Shown here: positions 17,861 to 26,460 of the stretch, one piece after another
Layout of the letters: every line of letters begins with the position of its first letter
How positions within the stretch are numbered: the stretch's first letter is position 1
NCBI GenBank assembly: GCA_018712555.1
Contig: DVGT01000074.1
Location: 62,001 to 126,000 of the forward strand
DNA from: Faecimorpha stercoravium
GTDB lineage: Bacteria > Bacillota > Clostridia > Lachnospirales > Bianqueaceae
DNA length: 64,000 nt
Reading direction: 5' to 3'
Position numbers and translations under genes: made by a program
Notes under the pieces: generated by a model
Told to the model about the DNA's origin: nothing
The model's database searches: none
The model's input: only the letters and a program-made list of their open reading frames with translations

Positions 17861-17936
17861 AAAGCAAAGTTTTTAGAAAATTTTTCGTTTTTTTACTATT
17901 TTTCTATTGAAAAAGTTTGGAGAAGAGGTTATACTG

Positions 17937-19100
17937 ATGTCAGAGAAGCGTTTTCTTAGCAAGATCGACTTCACCTTATTAAGCGTTGTGGTCATTATGG
18001 TGCTGTTTGGCGTTGTCATGATCGGCAGTGCTGGCGGCTGGGAGGTGGACACAGAGCATTTCTCCATTGGTCCCATTATGACGCGTCAGCTTATCGGTTT
18101 CATGGTGGGGTTGGTCATTGCTCTGGTCATTACCTTCATGAGCCGTGAGTTGCTTCGTTTTCTCGCGGTGCCGGCCTATATAGGAATGCTTTTCCTGCTG
18201 GTACTGGTTCTCATAGTCGGTACCGGTACATCAGAAAGCGGCGAGACCCTGGATGTCCGAAGGTGGCTTCCTTTCTTCGGGGGATTTAATATACAGCCCT
18301 CTGAGTTTTCTAAGTTTCTGATGATTATGGCATTATCCCATTTCTGTGATTTGCGAGCCGAGAACATGAATAAGCCCCTTACGCTTTTGGCGTATTTAGT
18401 CCTAATGGGAATTCCTGTTCTTCTGGTGATGATGGAACCGGCTCTGTCCACTTCCATCGTATTGCTTTGTATCGGAACTGCGATTCTGTTTGTTTCAGGT
18501 CTGGACTGGAAATACATTCTAGGAGCTGTCACAGTTGTTGGTTTGCTGGTTGTGATTGTGCTTGCAGATGCCTATTCTCCTAACGGACCTCATCTTTTAA
18601 CGGATTATCAGGCTACACGTATTTGGGCTTTTTTCGATCCAGAAAGTTATGCACAGGATTACGCATACCAAACACTGCGTTCTCAATACGCCATCAGCTC
18701 TGGTGGGCTTGAGGGTGTGGGGCTTTTCAATAGCAGCGGATTGGTTCCGGTTCCTATGACAGACTTCCTTTTCGGAATCCTTGGAGAGGAATTGGGATTT
18801 ATCGGGTGCAGCTGTATGCTTGGCCTCTTAGTGATCCTAATCGGCCGTATCCTCTGGATTGCCAAGAAATCAGATACCATGTATGGAAAACTGATTTGTG
18901 TTGGTGTTGCTACGTGGATCGCCATGCAGTCGTTTATTCATATCGGTGTAACAACGGCTGTGCTTCCCAATACCGGATTGCCGCTTCCGTTTATGAGCTA
19001 CGGATTAAGCTCATTAGTTTCCAATATGGCTGCGATTGGTCTTGTGATGCATGTCTATGCAGGCATTCAGAATAGGACCGCAAAATATAAATATATATAG
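17937..19100 (+). CDS. rodA: RodA/FtsW-type SEDS peptidoglycan glycosyltransferase
   Basis: RodA polymerises lipid II into glycan strands in partnership with PBP2. About ten membrane helices are present. Family segments include RWLPFFGGFNIQPSEFSKF (holding the typical QPSE motif), the QATRIWAFFDPE region after helix 7, GPLL-like loop residues and LPFMSYGLSSL near the C-terminus. The ATG at 17937 is preceded by GAGG at 8 nt; an upstream TTG at 17907 is less likely. It follows mrdA by 76 nt. 387 residues. Confidence 0.92.
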   Translation: MSEKRFLSKIDFTLLSVVVIMVLFGVVMIGSAGGWEVDTEHFSIGPIMTRQLIGFMVGLVIALVITFMSRELLRFLAVPAYIGMLFLLVLVLIVGTGTSESGETLDVRRWLPFFGGFNIQPSEFSKFLMIMALSHFCDLRAENMNKPLTLLAYLVLMGIPVLLVMMEPALSTSIVLLCIGTAILFVSGLDWKYILGAVTVVGLLVVIVLADAYSPNGPHLLTDYQATRIWAFFDPESYAQDYAYQTLRSQYAISSGGLEGVGLFNSSGLVPVPMTDFLFGILGEELGFIGCSCMLGLLVILIGRILWIAKKSDTMYGKLICVGVATWIAMQSFIHIGVTTAVLPNTGLPLPFMSYGLSSLVSNMAAIGLVMHVYAGIQNRTAKYKYI

Positions 19101-19112
19101 GAGGGACTCACA

Positions 19113-19505
19113 TTGAATATCGCTTTGGCCGCACACAACAACAAGAAAAAGCTGATGCAGAACTTTTGTATCGCGTATCGTCATATTCTCAGCAAGCACA
19201 CTCTTTATGCAACAGGAACGACCGGCCGTTTGATAGAAGAGGTGACCAACCTGCATGTTCACAAATATCTGGCTGGTCCTCTAGGCGGTATTCAGCAGAT
19301 GGGAGTGCAGATCTCTAATAATGAGATCGATATGGTGATTTTTCTACGTGACCCTATGAGCGGTGCTTTGGAACCAGATCCGGCTCAGATCATCAAGCTT
19401 TGTGACATGCATACCATCCCTATCGCTACCAATCTTGCTACTGCAGAAATGCTGGTATTGGGAATGGAGAATGGGGATTTGGATTGGCGGAATATGTATA
19501 AATGA
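19113..19505 (+). CDS. mgsA: Methylglyoxal synthase
   Basis: MgsA converts dihydroxyacetone phosphate to methylglyoxal and phosphate, a glycolytic bypass used under phosphate limitation. The phosphate-binding ATGTTGRLIEE, the GPLGG loop and the catalytic IFLRDPMSG segment are all present. 130 residues is about normal size. TTG start with AGGAGGG 7 nt upstream. The rodA-mgsA linkage is seen in many Lachnospiraceae. A terminator follows within 17 nt. Confidence 0.95.
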   Translation: MNIALAAHNNKKKLMQNFCIAYRHILSKHTLYATGTTGRLIEEVTNLHVHKYLAGPLGGIQQMGVQISNNEIDMVIFLRDPMSGALEPDPAQIIKLCDMHTIPIATNLATAEMLVLGMENGDLDWRNMYK

Positions 19506-19521
19506 TGTTTGTAAAATTGGG

Positions 19522-19555
19522 CCTGTGGATCAAGGCGTCCGCAGGTTCTTTTTTT
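19522..19555 (+). terminator. Intrinsic terminator after mgsA
   Basis: An 8-bp stem (CCTGTGGA with TCCGCAGG, one G-U pair) and 8-nt loop are followed by TTCTTTTTTT. Confidence 0.85.
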
Positions 19556-19598
19556 GCCCATCTCCTCATACGCTATTCAAAAAGAGGAGGGCGTTTCT

Positions 19599-19793
19599 TT
19601 GCAAGAAGAAAACACTTCACTATCATTATTTTGTCACTGGATACAGGTCATTTTCGCGCTTGTTCTTTTCATTGGATCTGTGATCCTGCGGTATTTCCAT
19701 TCTCCATGGATTCAGATCGCAACATCCTTGTTGACAGAAGAATCGTTTCGTCTCATGGATGTACTGAACCAATGGCTTCACTTTTTACACTAG
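19599..19793 (+). CDS. Small single-pass membrane protein, unknown
   Basis: A 64-residue product with one strong hydrophobic helix (about residues 11-31, FCHWIQVIFALVLFIGSVIL) and an amphipathic tail. TTG start with AGGAGG 8 nt upstream, which is the main reason to accept it. It lies after the mgsA terminator and directly before the radical SAM gene, with no clear promoter of its own. No family recognised. It could also be a remnant of a longer membrane protein. Confidence 0.55.
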   Translation: MQEENTSLSLFCHWIQVIFALVLFIGSVILRYFHSPWIQIATSLLTEESFRLMDVLNQWLHFLH

Positions 19794-19826
19794 TTACTAC
19801 ACTGAAAGAGGAGGTTCCTATTTTAC

Positions 19827-21710
19827 ATGAGACAAATCAATATTCCGGATTCGATTCTACTGCAAGTGGAGAAACCCGCCCGGTATATCGGCAATGAGAT
19901 CGGCGCTGTTTATAAAGACCCGGAAAAAATACCGGTTCGAGTCGCGTTTTGTTATCCCGACGTTTATGAAGTCGGCATGTCGCATCTGGGATTACAAATC
20001 TTATACGCGGATTTCAACCGTATGGAAAATGTTTATTGTGAGCGGGTCTTTGCTCCCTGGCGGGATATGGAAGCTCAACTGCGCAAACACGCGATTCCTC
20101 TATATACCTTGGAAACATACACTCCGGTGCGGGATATGGATTTTCTCGCCTTCACACTGCAATATGAGATGTCCTTTACAAACATTCTCAATGTGCTGGA
20201 TCTCGCCGGAATCCCTCTGTATGCCAAGGATCGTACCGATCAGGATCCTCTGATCATTGCGGGAGGACCGACTGCCAGCAATCCGGAGGTTCTGGCTCCC
20301 TTTATTGATTTCTTCTATATTGGGGAAGGGGAAGTTTCTTATCGCGAACTCTTTGCACGTTATGAGGCACATAAAGCCGCCGGCGGACATCGCCGTGATT
20401 TTCTCTCCAAGATTTTAGATCTGGGTCCCATCTATGTGCCGGCTTTTTACGATGTCACCTACGAGGATCATCCCGCGCCCGGCGCCTCTTACACGCCAGC
20501 CATTCGTTCCATAACACCCAATCGGCCGGATGCTCCCTTGAAAGTAAAAAAAGATATTGTGGAAGATCTGGATTCTTCCTTCTATCCGACGAAACCAATC
20601 ATTCCTTATCTGCAGACCATTCATGACCGTGCCACCATGGAAATCTTCCGCGGTTGTATCCATGGGTGCCGTTTCTGTCAAGCAGGGCAGGTATATAAAC
20701 CTGTGCGGTACCGCAGCAAGGACAAAGTACTCTCACTTTGCCGGGAACTGATGAAAAACACAGGATATGATGAAATCTCCTTTACTTCGCTCAGTACGGA
20801 TGATTATCCCTGGCTGAAGGAGCTGATGGAGGAGTTTCACAAAGAATTTCCGCATGTTTCCGTCTCTTTGCCCTCCCTTCGTGTCGATGCCTTCTCCCTA
20901 GAACTGATGGAACAGCTTGCCGAGGGAAAGAAGAGTGGTTTGACGTTTGCCGCAGAGGCGGGGACACAGAGACTTCGCAATGTCATCAATAAGGGCCTCA
21001 CAGAAGAGGAAATTCTCGGTGGCTGCAGCCTTGCCTTTCAGGGGGGCTGGGATCGTGTCAAGCTATACTTCATGTTAGGCTTGCCGACAGAAACGATGGA
21101 GGATGTGGATGGGATCGCCCGTTTTGGATATCGTATCCTGGACACCTGGAATCAAGTGCCCAAAGAACAGCGCTCCCGTGATGTTCAGATTACAATCAGT
21201 ACTTCTTTCTTTGTCCCCAAGGCATTTTCTGCGTTTCAATGGGCTCCGCAGGCCAGCAGTGAAGAGTATCTGCAGAAACAGCAGCATCTGTCCGAGCAAA
21301 TCCGAAATCGAAAAATCCGCTACAACTGCCACGATTCCTTTATCAGTACCTTAGAGGGACTCATGGCTCGCGGAGACAGACGCGTGTCTTCCCTGGTCTA
21401 TACTGCTTGGAAAAAGGGATGCCGTTTTGACAGCTGGTCTGATCAGTTCAATGAGCAGGCATGGCGGGAGGCTATCGAGGAATGCGGCATCGAAGTCGAT
21501 TATTATAATCATCGGGAACGTCCTGCTGATGAAGTTTTCCCATGGGATATCATTGATTATGGTGTAAATAAGGCCTGGCTGCGCCGAGAATATGAACGAG
21601 CCATGAAGGGCATCCCCACCCCAGACTGTCAGGAACAATGCACCGGGTGTGGCATGATGGGATTTGCTCATCAGGGACTCTGTTTTATGCCAAGGGAGGA
21701 AAAGAAATGA
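19827..21710 (+). CDS. B12-binding-domain radical SAM protein (TIGR03960 type)
   Basis: A 627-residue enzyme. An N-terminal cobalamin-binding-like Rossmann region (about residues 35-180) is followed by a radical SAM domain with the CxxxCxxC cluster motif in RGCIHGCRFCQAG. The C-terminus has another short Cys cluster (CQEQCTGCGM). This family nearly always sits directly before a TIGR03936/DUF2344 protein and ribosomal L21 genes, as here. The reaction is not known; an RNA or ribosome modification role has been suggested from context only. Stop overlaps the next start. Confidence 0.88.
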   Translation: MRQINIPDSILLQVEKPARYIGNEIGAVYKDPEKIPVRVAFCYPDVYEVGMSHLGLQILYADFNRMENVYCERVFAPWRDMEAQLRKHAIPLYTLETYTPVRDMDFLAFTLQYEMSFTNILNVLDLAGIPLYAKDRTDQDPLIIAGGPTASNPEVLAPFIDFFYIGEGEVSYRELFARYEAHKAAGGHRRDFLSKILDLGPIYVPAFYDVTYEDHPAPGASYTPAIRSITPNRPDAPLKVKKDIVEDLDSSFYPTKPIIPYLQTIHDRATMEIFRGCIHGCRFCQAGQVYKPVRYRSKDKVLSLCRELMKNTGYDEISFTSLSTDDYPWLKELMEEFHKEFPHVSVSLPSLRVDAFSLELMEQLAEGKKSGLTFAAEAGTQRLRNVINKGLTEEEILGGCSLAFQGGWDRVKLYFMLGLPTETMEDVDGIARFGYRILDTWNQVPKEQRSRDVQITISTSFFVPKAFSAFQWAPQASSEEYLQKQQHLSEQIRNRKIRYNCHDSFISTLEGLMARGDRRVSSLVYTAWKKGCRFDSWSDQFNEQAWREAIEECGIEVDYYNHRERPADEVFPWDIIDYGVNKAWLRREYERAMKGIPTPDCQEQCTGCGMMGFAHQGLCFMPREEKK

Positions 21711-22420
21711 CACCTGTCCGTTATCAGAAACGAATCTCTTTTTGTAAAGAGGGTAAAATGCGCTTTATTGGCCATCTGGACATGCTTCGCACGTTTCAGC
21801 GCGCTCTTCAGCGCGCGAACGTGGAGCTCGTCTTCTCCCAGGGTTTTAATCCCCATCCGCAGATGTCTTTCTCACAGCCTTTATCTCTCGGGGTCTCTGG
21901 CCGTCATGAGTATATGGAACTGCAATTGGCCACTCCCTGGGAAAATGATGACCTGCTGCATCGGGTGAACGCAGAACTTCCTGCGGGGCTGCGACTCATC
22001 GAATGTCAGGATATGCCAGAGGGAACCAAGTCAGCCATGTCCTTGTCCACCCATGCACAGTATCATATTCAGCTTCCATCGGAGTATGCCGACGCGTATC
22101 CTGCTTTATTGGAGCAATTTATGGCCGGAGAGCCTATTCTCATTCGTAAATGGGCTAAACATCATGGCCGTAAGCAGGAAGTAGAGGTTGATCTCAGACC
22201 CATGATCCGTTCTCTTCGTCTCATTGCTCCCTGTATGTTCGAACTCTGGTGTGCCTGCTCGGGCACACAGAACCTGAAGCCGGATCGCATGATGCAGGTT
22301 TTTTGGGAACGTGCCGGTCTTCTTGACGCCATCGGGACAGAACAAGTATGCCGTATGGATCTATACCGGGAAGAAGAGGGGCGGATGAAAACCCTGATGG
22401 ATCTTTTGACAGAAAAATAA
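21707..22420 (+). CDS. Radical SAM-associated protein (TIGR03936/DUF2344)
   Basis: A 237-residue protein starting MTPVRYQKRISFCKEGKM, with FIGHLDMLRTFQRALQRA and FNPHPQMSFSQPLSLG as family hallmarks. In some genomes it is fused to the preceding radical SAM enzyme; here it is a separate gene whose ATG overlaps that stop by 4 nt. It is presumed to be a partner subunit or substrate-recognition module. RBS AGGGAGG precedes the ATG. Confidence 0.87.
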   Translation: MTPVRYQKRISFCKEGKMRFIGHLDMLRTFQRALQRANVELVFSQGFNPHPQMSFSQPLSLGVSGRHEYMELQLATPWENDDLLHRVNAELPAGLRLIECQDMPEGTKSAMSLSTHAQYHIQLPSEYADAYPALLEQFMAGEPILIRKWAKHHGRKQEVEVDLRPMIRSLRLIAPCMFELWCACSGTQNLKPDRMMQVFWERAGLLDAIGTEQVCRMDLYREEEGRMKTLMDLLTEK

Positions 22421-22429
22421 AAAAATGGC

Positions 22430-22459
22430 TTGACATCTTAGTATTCTGTATGTTATGAT
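22430..22459 (+). promoter_or_regulatory. SigA promoter for rplU-prp-rpmA
   Basis: TTGACA (22430-22435), 18-nt spacer, TATGAT (22454-22459). It lies directly behind the DUF2344 stop codon and starts an untranslated leader of about 85 nt. Confidence 0.85.
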
Positions 22460-22465
22460 ACTACC

Positions 22466-22546
22466 GTTGCCGCTCGATGGGGCTTTCAAAGCATGTTTTT
22501 AACAATGCTGCCGTAGTCGGCGAGTTTAGAGAGAAGGAGGTGCCTG
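22466..22546 (+). promoter_or_regulatory. Putative ribosomal protein L21 leader RNA
   Basis: The leader between promoter and rplU contains a hairpin AGCAT/ATGCT with a T-rich loop (about 22490-22512) and a small GCCG-TAGT-CGGC hairpin (about 22510-22521), then the AAGGAGG ribosome-binding site. Position matches the known Firmicute L21 leader, which is thought to allow autoregulation by a ribosomal protein. Assignment is by place and foldability, not by an alignment. Confidence 0.55.
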
Positions 22547-22549
22547 AGT

Positions 22550-22861
22550 ATGTACGCAGTTATTGAGACTGGCGGTAAGCAGTACCGGGTACAAGAAGGA
22601 GACGTTGTATTTGTCGAGAAGCTTGGTCTGGTTGAAGGAGAAGCTTATACTTTTGATAAGGTTCTTGCAGTTTTCAGCGAAGACGGAGTGAAGGTCGGAA
22701 CTCCTTATGTTGAGGGTGCGACGGTTGCTGCGACAACCCTGAAGGAAGGTCGTGCTAAGAAGATCACTGTTTACAAGTATAAGTCCAAGAAGGGCTATCA
22801 CAAGAAGCAGGGTCATAGGCAGTACTTTACGAAGCTTCAGATCAACGGAATTCAGGCGTAA
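22550..22861 (+). CDS. rplU: 50S ribosomal protein L21
   Basis: 103 residues, full length. Begins MYAVIETGGKQYRVQEGD, the classic L21 start, and contains YKSKKGYHKKQGHRQ near the C-terminus. First gene of the rplU-prp-rpmA operon. Confidence 0.98.
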   Translation: MYAVIETGGKQYRVQEGDVVFVEKLGLVEGEAYTFDKVLAVFSEDGVKVGTPYVEGATVAATTLKEGRAKKITVYKYKSKKGYHKKQGHRQYFTKLQINGIQA

Positions 22862-22875
22862 GCAGGAGAATTCCC

Positions 22876-23217
22876 ATGATTGAAGCAACGTTTTATACGA
22901 ATGAACAGGATAGGATCTGGTCTTTCGAGATTCATGGACATGCCGGTTTCGCACAGAATGGCGATCCAGACATTGTTTGTGCTGCGGTATCGGCCTTATC
23001 ACTCAATACGGTCAATGGGCTGGAGCGTTTTTCTCAAGATCCTTTCCAGTATGAGATGGATGAAGATGGTTTTTTGTCCGCTCGTGTGGAAGCCGTCCGT
23101 ATAGGGCAGGGCTCCGCAGATACAGATTTGATTCTGAATTTGTTATGTCTGGGGCTTCAATCGATTTCTGAATCGTATCGTAAGAATGTTCTTGTACAAG
23201 TTTGCAAGCGCACATGA
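22876..23217 (+). CDS. prp: Ribosomal-processing cysteine protease Prp
   Basis: Prp removes the N-terminal extension of L27 in Firmicutes, a step needed for ribosome function. The catalytic pair is visible: H22 in IHGHAG and C35 in DIVCAAVSAL. 113 residues, normal. It lies between rplU and rpmA as in other Firmicutes, and the L27 beside it has the matching cleavage site. Confidence 0.93.
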   Translation: MIEATFYTNEQDRIWSFEIHGHAGFAQNGDPDIVCAAVSALSLNTVNGLERFSQDPFQYEMDEDGFLSARVEAVRIGQGSADTDLILNLLCLGLQSISESYRKNVLVQVCKRT

Positions 23218-23232
23218 AGGAGGTGCAATACA

Positions 23233-23523
23233 ATGCTTCAAATGAATCTTCAGTTGTTTGCTCATAAGAAAGGTGTTGGTTCTACCAAGAACGGACGTGA
23301 TTCCGAGTCCAAGCGCCTGGGAGCAAAGAGAGCCGATGGTCAGGTGGTCAAGGCTGGTAATATTCTATATCGTCAGCGTGGTACCAGAATTCATCCGGGA
23401 ACGAACGTAGGTATCGGTAAGGATGATACTCTTTACGCACTGGTAGAAGGCCGCGTAAAGTTTGAGAGAAAGGGCCGTGACAAAAAGCAGGTTTCTGTAT
23501 ATCCTGTGGAACAGGCCATGTAA
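23233..23523 (+). CDS. rpmA: 50S ribosomal protein L27, extended precursor
   Basis: 96 residues. The N-terminus is MLQMNLQLFAHKKG; residues 1-9 match the Firmicute extension that Prp cuts after phenylalanine (F9/A10), exposing the AHKKG end that reaches the peptidyl transferase centre. GTRIHPGTNVGIGKDDTLYA is the L27 core. GGAGG lies 9 nt before the ATG. A terminator follows. Confidence 0.98.
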   Translation: MLQMNLQLFAHKKGVGSTKNGRDSESKRLGAKRADGQVVKAGNILYRQRGTRIHPGTNVGIGKDDTLYALVEGRVKFERKGRDKKQVSVYPVEQAM

Positions 23524-23547
23524 AAATCGGCAGATGTATGTGATCGG

Positions 23548-23583
23548 GCAGGTTTCAAATACACTATTTGGAACCTGCTTTTT
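23548..23583 (+). terminator. Terminator after rpmA
   Basis: Stem GCAGGTTTCAAAT/ATTTGGAACCTGC with one G-U pair and a short loop is followed by TTTTT. obg starts 22 nt later, so obg may depend on read-through or an unseen promoter. Confidence 0.8.
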
Positions 23584-23604
23584 CTCAATAAAAGGAGAAA
23601 CCAG

Positions 23605-24897
23605 ATGTTTGTAGATGAAGCTAAGATTTATATCGAATCCGGGAAGGGTGGAAATGGCTGCGCCTCCTTCCGCCGGGAGAAATACGTAGCCAATGGCGGT
23701 CCTGACGGTGGTGACGGCGGAAAGGGCGGCGACATTATCTTCGTCACTGAGCAGGGATTGAATACCCTGTCCGATTTCCGCAACAGAAAGGTCTACAAGG
23801 CTCCCAAGGGCGGGGATGGCAGCGGTAAGAATTGTCATGGAAAGGATGCCGAGGATCTTATCATTCCCGTGCCCGTAGGTACGATTCTGCGGGAAGAGAC
23901 TACAGGGCTTGTCGTGGCAGATATGTCCAAGCTGGGACAGCGTGAGGTTATTCTGCAGGGAGGACGCGGCGGAAAGGGTAACCAGCACTATGCTACCCCC
24001 ACCATGCAGATCCCGAAATATGCGCAGCCTGGTCGTCCTGGCAAAAGCATGAATCTGATTCTCGAATTGAAGGTATTGGCCGATGTAGGCCTCTTAGGAT
24101 ATCCTAATGCGGGAAAATCCACGTTTCTGTCTCGCGTCTCCAATGCCAAGCCCAAGATCGCGAACTATCCGTTTACTACCTTGAACCCCAATCTGGGTGT
24201 AGTAGAACTTCCTTATGGGAAATCCATGGTTATCGCCGATATTCCCGGTCTGATTGAAGGCGCCTCTGAGGGCGTCGGACTGGGACACGAATTCCTGAAA
24301 CACTTGGAGCGGACCCGTGTCCTGATTCATCTGGTCGATGCGGCGGCACTCGATGGCAGAGACCCTGTCAGCGATATCGAAAAGATCAATTTGGAACTTG
24401 CCAAATACAGCGATAAACTAGCGGCGCTGCCGCAGGTCATTGGTGCAAATAAGATGGATCTGCCGGATGCGCATGTTCTGTATGAAGAGTTGGAAGACTA
24501 TTGTAAGGCACATGATCTTCCGTTATTCCCGATTTCTGCCGCTACCGGTGAAGGCGTACGGGCTCTTTTGGATCGAGTCGTTCAGATTCGCGATTCCATT
24601 AGCGATGAGCCGATTATCTTCGAGAGAGAATACTTTGCGGAAGAGCAGGAAGCCCTCTCACGCCTCGAAGAGGGAGACGGCATTGAAATCGAACTGCAGC
24701 CTGATGGCACGTACTGGGTCGGTGGTCCCGTCATTGACAAGATGTTGGGCTTTACGCACCTGGAAAGTGAGAAGGGCTTTGATTTCTTCCAACGCTTTCT
24801 TCGGGAACGCGGTATCATTCAGCGACTGGAAGATATGGGCATTCAGGAAGGCGATACCGTCCAGGTCGGCGATACAGCCTTTGAATATTATCCGTAA
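23605..24897 (+). CDS. obg: GTPase Obg/CgtA
   Basis: An essential GTPase in 50S maturation and stress signalling. The glycine-rich Obg fold (about residues 1-157) contains many GG repeats such as GGDGGKGGDI. The G domain follows with G1 GYPNAGKST, G3 DIPG and G4 NKMD. A C-terminal OCT domain (about residues 350-430) completes the 430-residue form found in many Firmicutes. Confidence 0.97.
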   Translation: MFVDEAKIYIESGKGGNGCASFRREKYVANGGPDGGDGGKGGDIIFVTEQGLNTLSDFRNRKVYKAPKGGDGSGKNCHGKDAEDLIIPVPVGTILREETTGLVVADMSKLGQREVILQGGRGGKGNQHYATPTMQIPKYAQPGRPGKSMNLILELKVLADVGLLGYPNAGKSTFLSRVSNAKPKIANYPFTTLNPNLGVVELPYGKSMVIADIPGLIEGASEGVGLGHEFLKHLERTRVLIHLVDAAALDGRDPVSDIEKINLELAKYSDKLAALPQVIGANKMDLPDAHVLYEELEDYCKAHDLPLFPISAATGEGVRALLDRVVQIRDSISDEPIIFEREYFAEEQEALSRLEEGDGIEIELQPDGTYWVGGPVIDKMLGFTHLESEKGFDFFQRFLRERGIIQRLEDMGIQEGDTVQVGDTAFEYYP

Positions 24898-24920
24898 TAT
24901 AAAGAGAGGATACAAAATCT

Positions 24921-25208
24921 ATGACAACAAAACAACGGGCATACCTGAAATCTCTGGCGAGCACGATGGATCCCATCTTCCAGGTGGGAAAAGCAGGGGC
25001 TGCACCAGAACTGGTCAATGCACTCGATGACGCGCTGGAAAAGCGTGAACTCATCAAAATCAATGTACTCAATAATTGCGCCGATGATCTGCGGGACATC
25101 GCAGAGGTCATCGCAAGCAGAACCCATTCTCAGGTAGTACAGGTGATAGGACGGCGTATCGTATTATATCGTCCTTCCAAAAAGCCGCAGATTCAACTGC
25201 CTCGATGA
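24921..25208 (+). CDS. yhbY: YhbY/CRS1-YhbY RNA-binding protein
   Basis: A 95-residue CRM-domain protein associated with pre-50S particles. The KIA-like start (LKSLASTMDPIFQVGKAG) and the GxxG-type loop VIGRRIVLYRPSKK are visible. It lies between obg and nadD, a conserved Firmicute order. Confidence 0.92.
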   Translation: MTTKQRAYLKSLASTMDPIFQVGKAGAAPELVNALDDALEKRELIKINVLNNCADDLRDIAEVIASRTHSQVVQVIGRRIVLYRPSKKPQIQLPR

Positions 25209-25214
25209 TGAACG

Positions 25215-25874
25215 ATGCAAGACTATTATAATCCTCAAGCCAAGCGGGTTGCTGTCATGGGGGGGACGTTCGACCCCATCCATTACGGGCATCTGGTGAC
25301 AGCAGAAGCGGTACGGCACGAGTTTCAACTGGATCAGGTTCTTTTTATCCCGACAGGAAAGCCTCCTCATAAAGCGGCCGATACCGTAAGCGATTCCGAG
25401 AGCCGGTATCTGATGACACTTCTTGCCACCGAATCCAACGACCATTTCTATGCCTCCCGCATGGAAATCGACCGCAGCGGCTTTACCTATACGATTGATA
25501 CCATTCACGCCCTGCAGCAGATCTATCCGGTAGATACGGAAATCTTCTTCATTACGGGGGCAGACGCTTTCTATCAGATGTTTTCCTGGCACAATGCCGA
25601 GGAACTTCTGAAGACCTGTACGTTTGTTGCGGCCACACGACCCGGATATCAAAAAGAAGAGCTGATCCAGCGTATCAGCGCAACGATTCAGGATCATCCG
25701 ATGCAGCGATTCCATTTTCTGGAGGTGCCAGCATTGGCGATCTCTTCCTCCGATATCCGAGCACGTGTGCGCTCTGGCCGTCCTATCAAGTATCTAGTTC
25801 CAGAAGCGGTAGAAAACTTTATCAAAAAGCACCGTCTATATCAGAAGGAGGAGAGTCCCCATGACATATCCTGA
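25215..25874 (+). CDS. nadD: Nicotinate-nucleotide adenylyltransferase
   Basis: NadD makes deamido-NAD from nicotinate mononucleotide and ATP. The nucleotidyltransferase motif GGTFDPIHYGHL lies at residues 17-28, and the C-terminal ISSSDIR motif is present. 219 residues. The ribosome-binding site is weak and the start lies 6 nt after the yhbY stop, so translation is probably coupled. It overlaps yqeK by 14 nt. Confidence 0.95.
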   Translation: MQDYYNPQAKRVAVMGGTFDPIHYGHLVTAEAVRHEFQLDQVLFIPTGKPPHKAADTVSDSESRYLMTLLATESNDHFYASRMEIDRSGFTYTIDTIHALQQIYPVDTEIFFITGADAFYQMFSWHNAEELLKTCTFVAATRPGYQKEELIQRISATIQDHPMQRFHFLEVPALAISSSDIRARVRSGRPIKYLVPEAVENFIKKHRLYQKEESPHDIS

Positions 25875-26460
25875 CCGCATAGAGGTTCTCCGCTGGCTGT
25901 ATGGTCGTCTGAAGCCTCATCGTTTTCTGCATACGTTAGGGGTAGAGCAATTGGCCGTACAGCTGGCATCGCGGCACCATCTATCCGTAGAGATGGCCTC
26001 TTCGGCCGCTCTTTTGCACGACTGCGCCAAGAACATGTCGGTGGAAGAACTCTTGAAAGTCTGTGACAAGGCCGGCGTCGATCTGAAACGAAATCAGGAC
26101 TATCCGCAGCTGTTGCATGCTTTTGCCGCGCCCATCGTGGCTCAGAAACAGTTTGGACCGCTTCCGGAAGAGCTTTTGAATGCTATACGGTTTCATACCA
26201 CAGGCCACGCTCATATGACGCCCATGGAAAAGCTCATCTTTTCGGCGGACTATGCGGAACCGGGCCGTGAACCATTTCCCGGTCTGATGGAGGCTCGCGA
26301 TCTCATTCTCCAAGATCTGAATCGGGGCACACTCCTGATTCTGGAGAATACCGTACAGTATCTGCAGAACAAAAAACAAAGCATCCATTTTTATACATTA
26401 GAAGCGCTGCAGTCTCTGCGGCAGGAAATTCAATCAGAAGGGAGGGATAATGTACAATGA
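25861..26460 (+). CDS. yqeK: YqeK-type HD-domain nucleotide hydrolase
   Basis: An HD-superfamily protein; characterised YqeK proteins hydrolyse diadenosine tetraphosphate to ADP. The RFLHTLGVE histidine, HDCAKNM (His-Asp pair) and the later HTTGHAHM and DYAEPGR segments match. AAGGAGGAG precedes the ATG. It overlaps nadD upstream and rsfS by 4 nt downstream. Confidence 0.9.
   Translation: MTYPDRIEVLRWLYGRLKPHRFLHTLGVEQLAVQLASRHHLSVEMASSAALLHDCAKNMSVEELLKVCDKAGVDLKRNQDYPQLLHAFAAPIVAQKQFGPLPEELLNAIRFHTTGHAHMTPMEKLIFSADYAEPGREPFPGLMEARDLILQDLNRGTLLILENTVQYLQNKKQSIHFYTLEALQSLRQEIQSEGRDNVQ

Noticed and set aside
17907..17935. TTGAAA-17-TATACT promoter just before rodA
   Set aside because: The transcript would start inside the coding region at about 17942, beyond the preferred start codon and its ribosome-binding site; probably chance, and TTG at 17907 as start is also less likely.
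22466..22546. A metabolite riboswitch before rplU
   Set aside because: Position and short hairpins fit a ribosomal-protein leader better; no known aptamer pattern was recognised.
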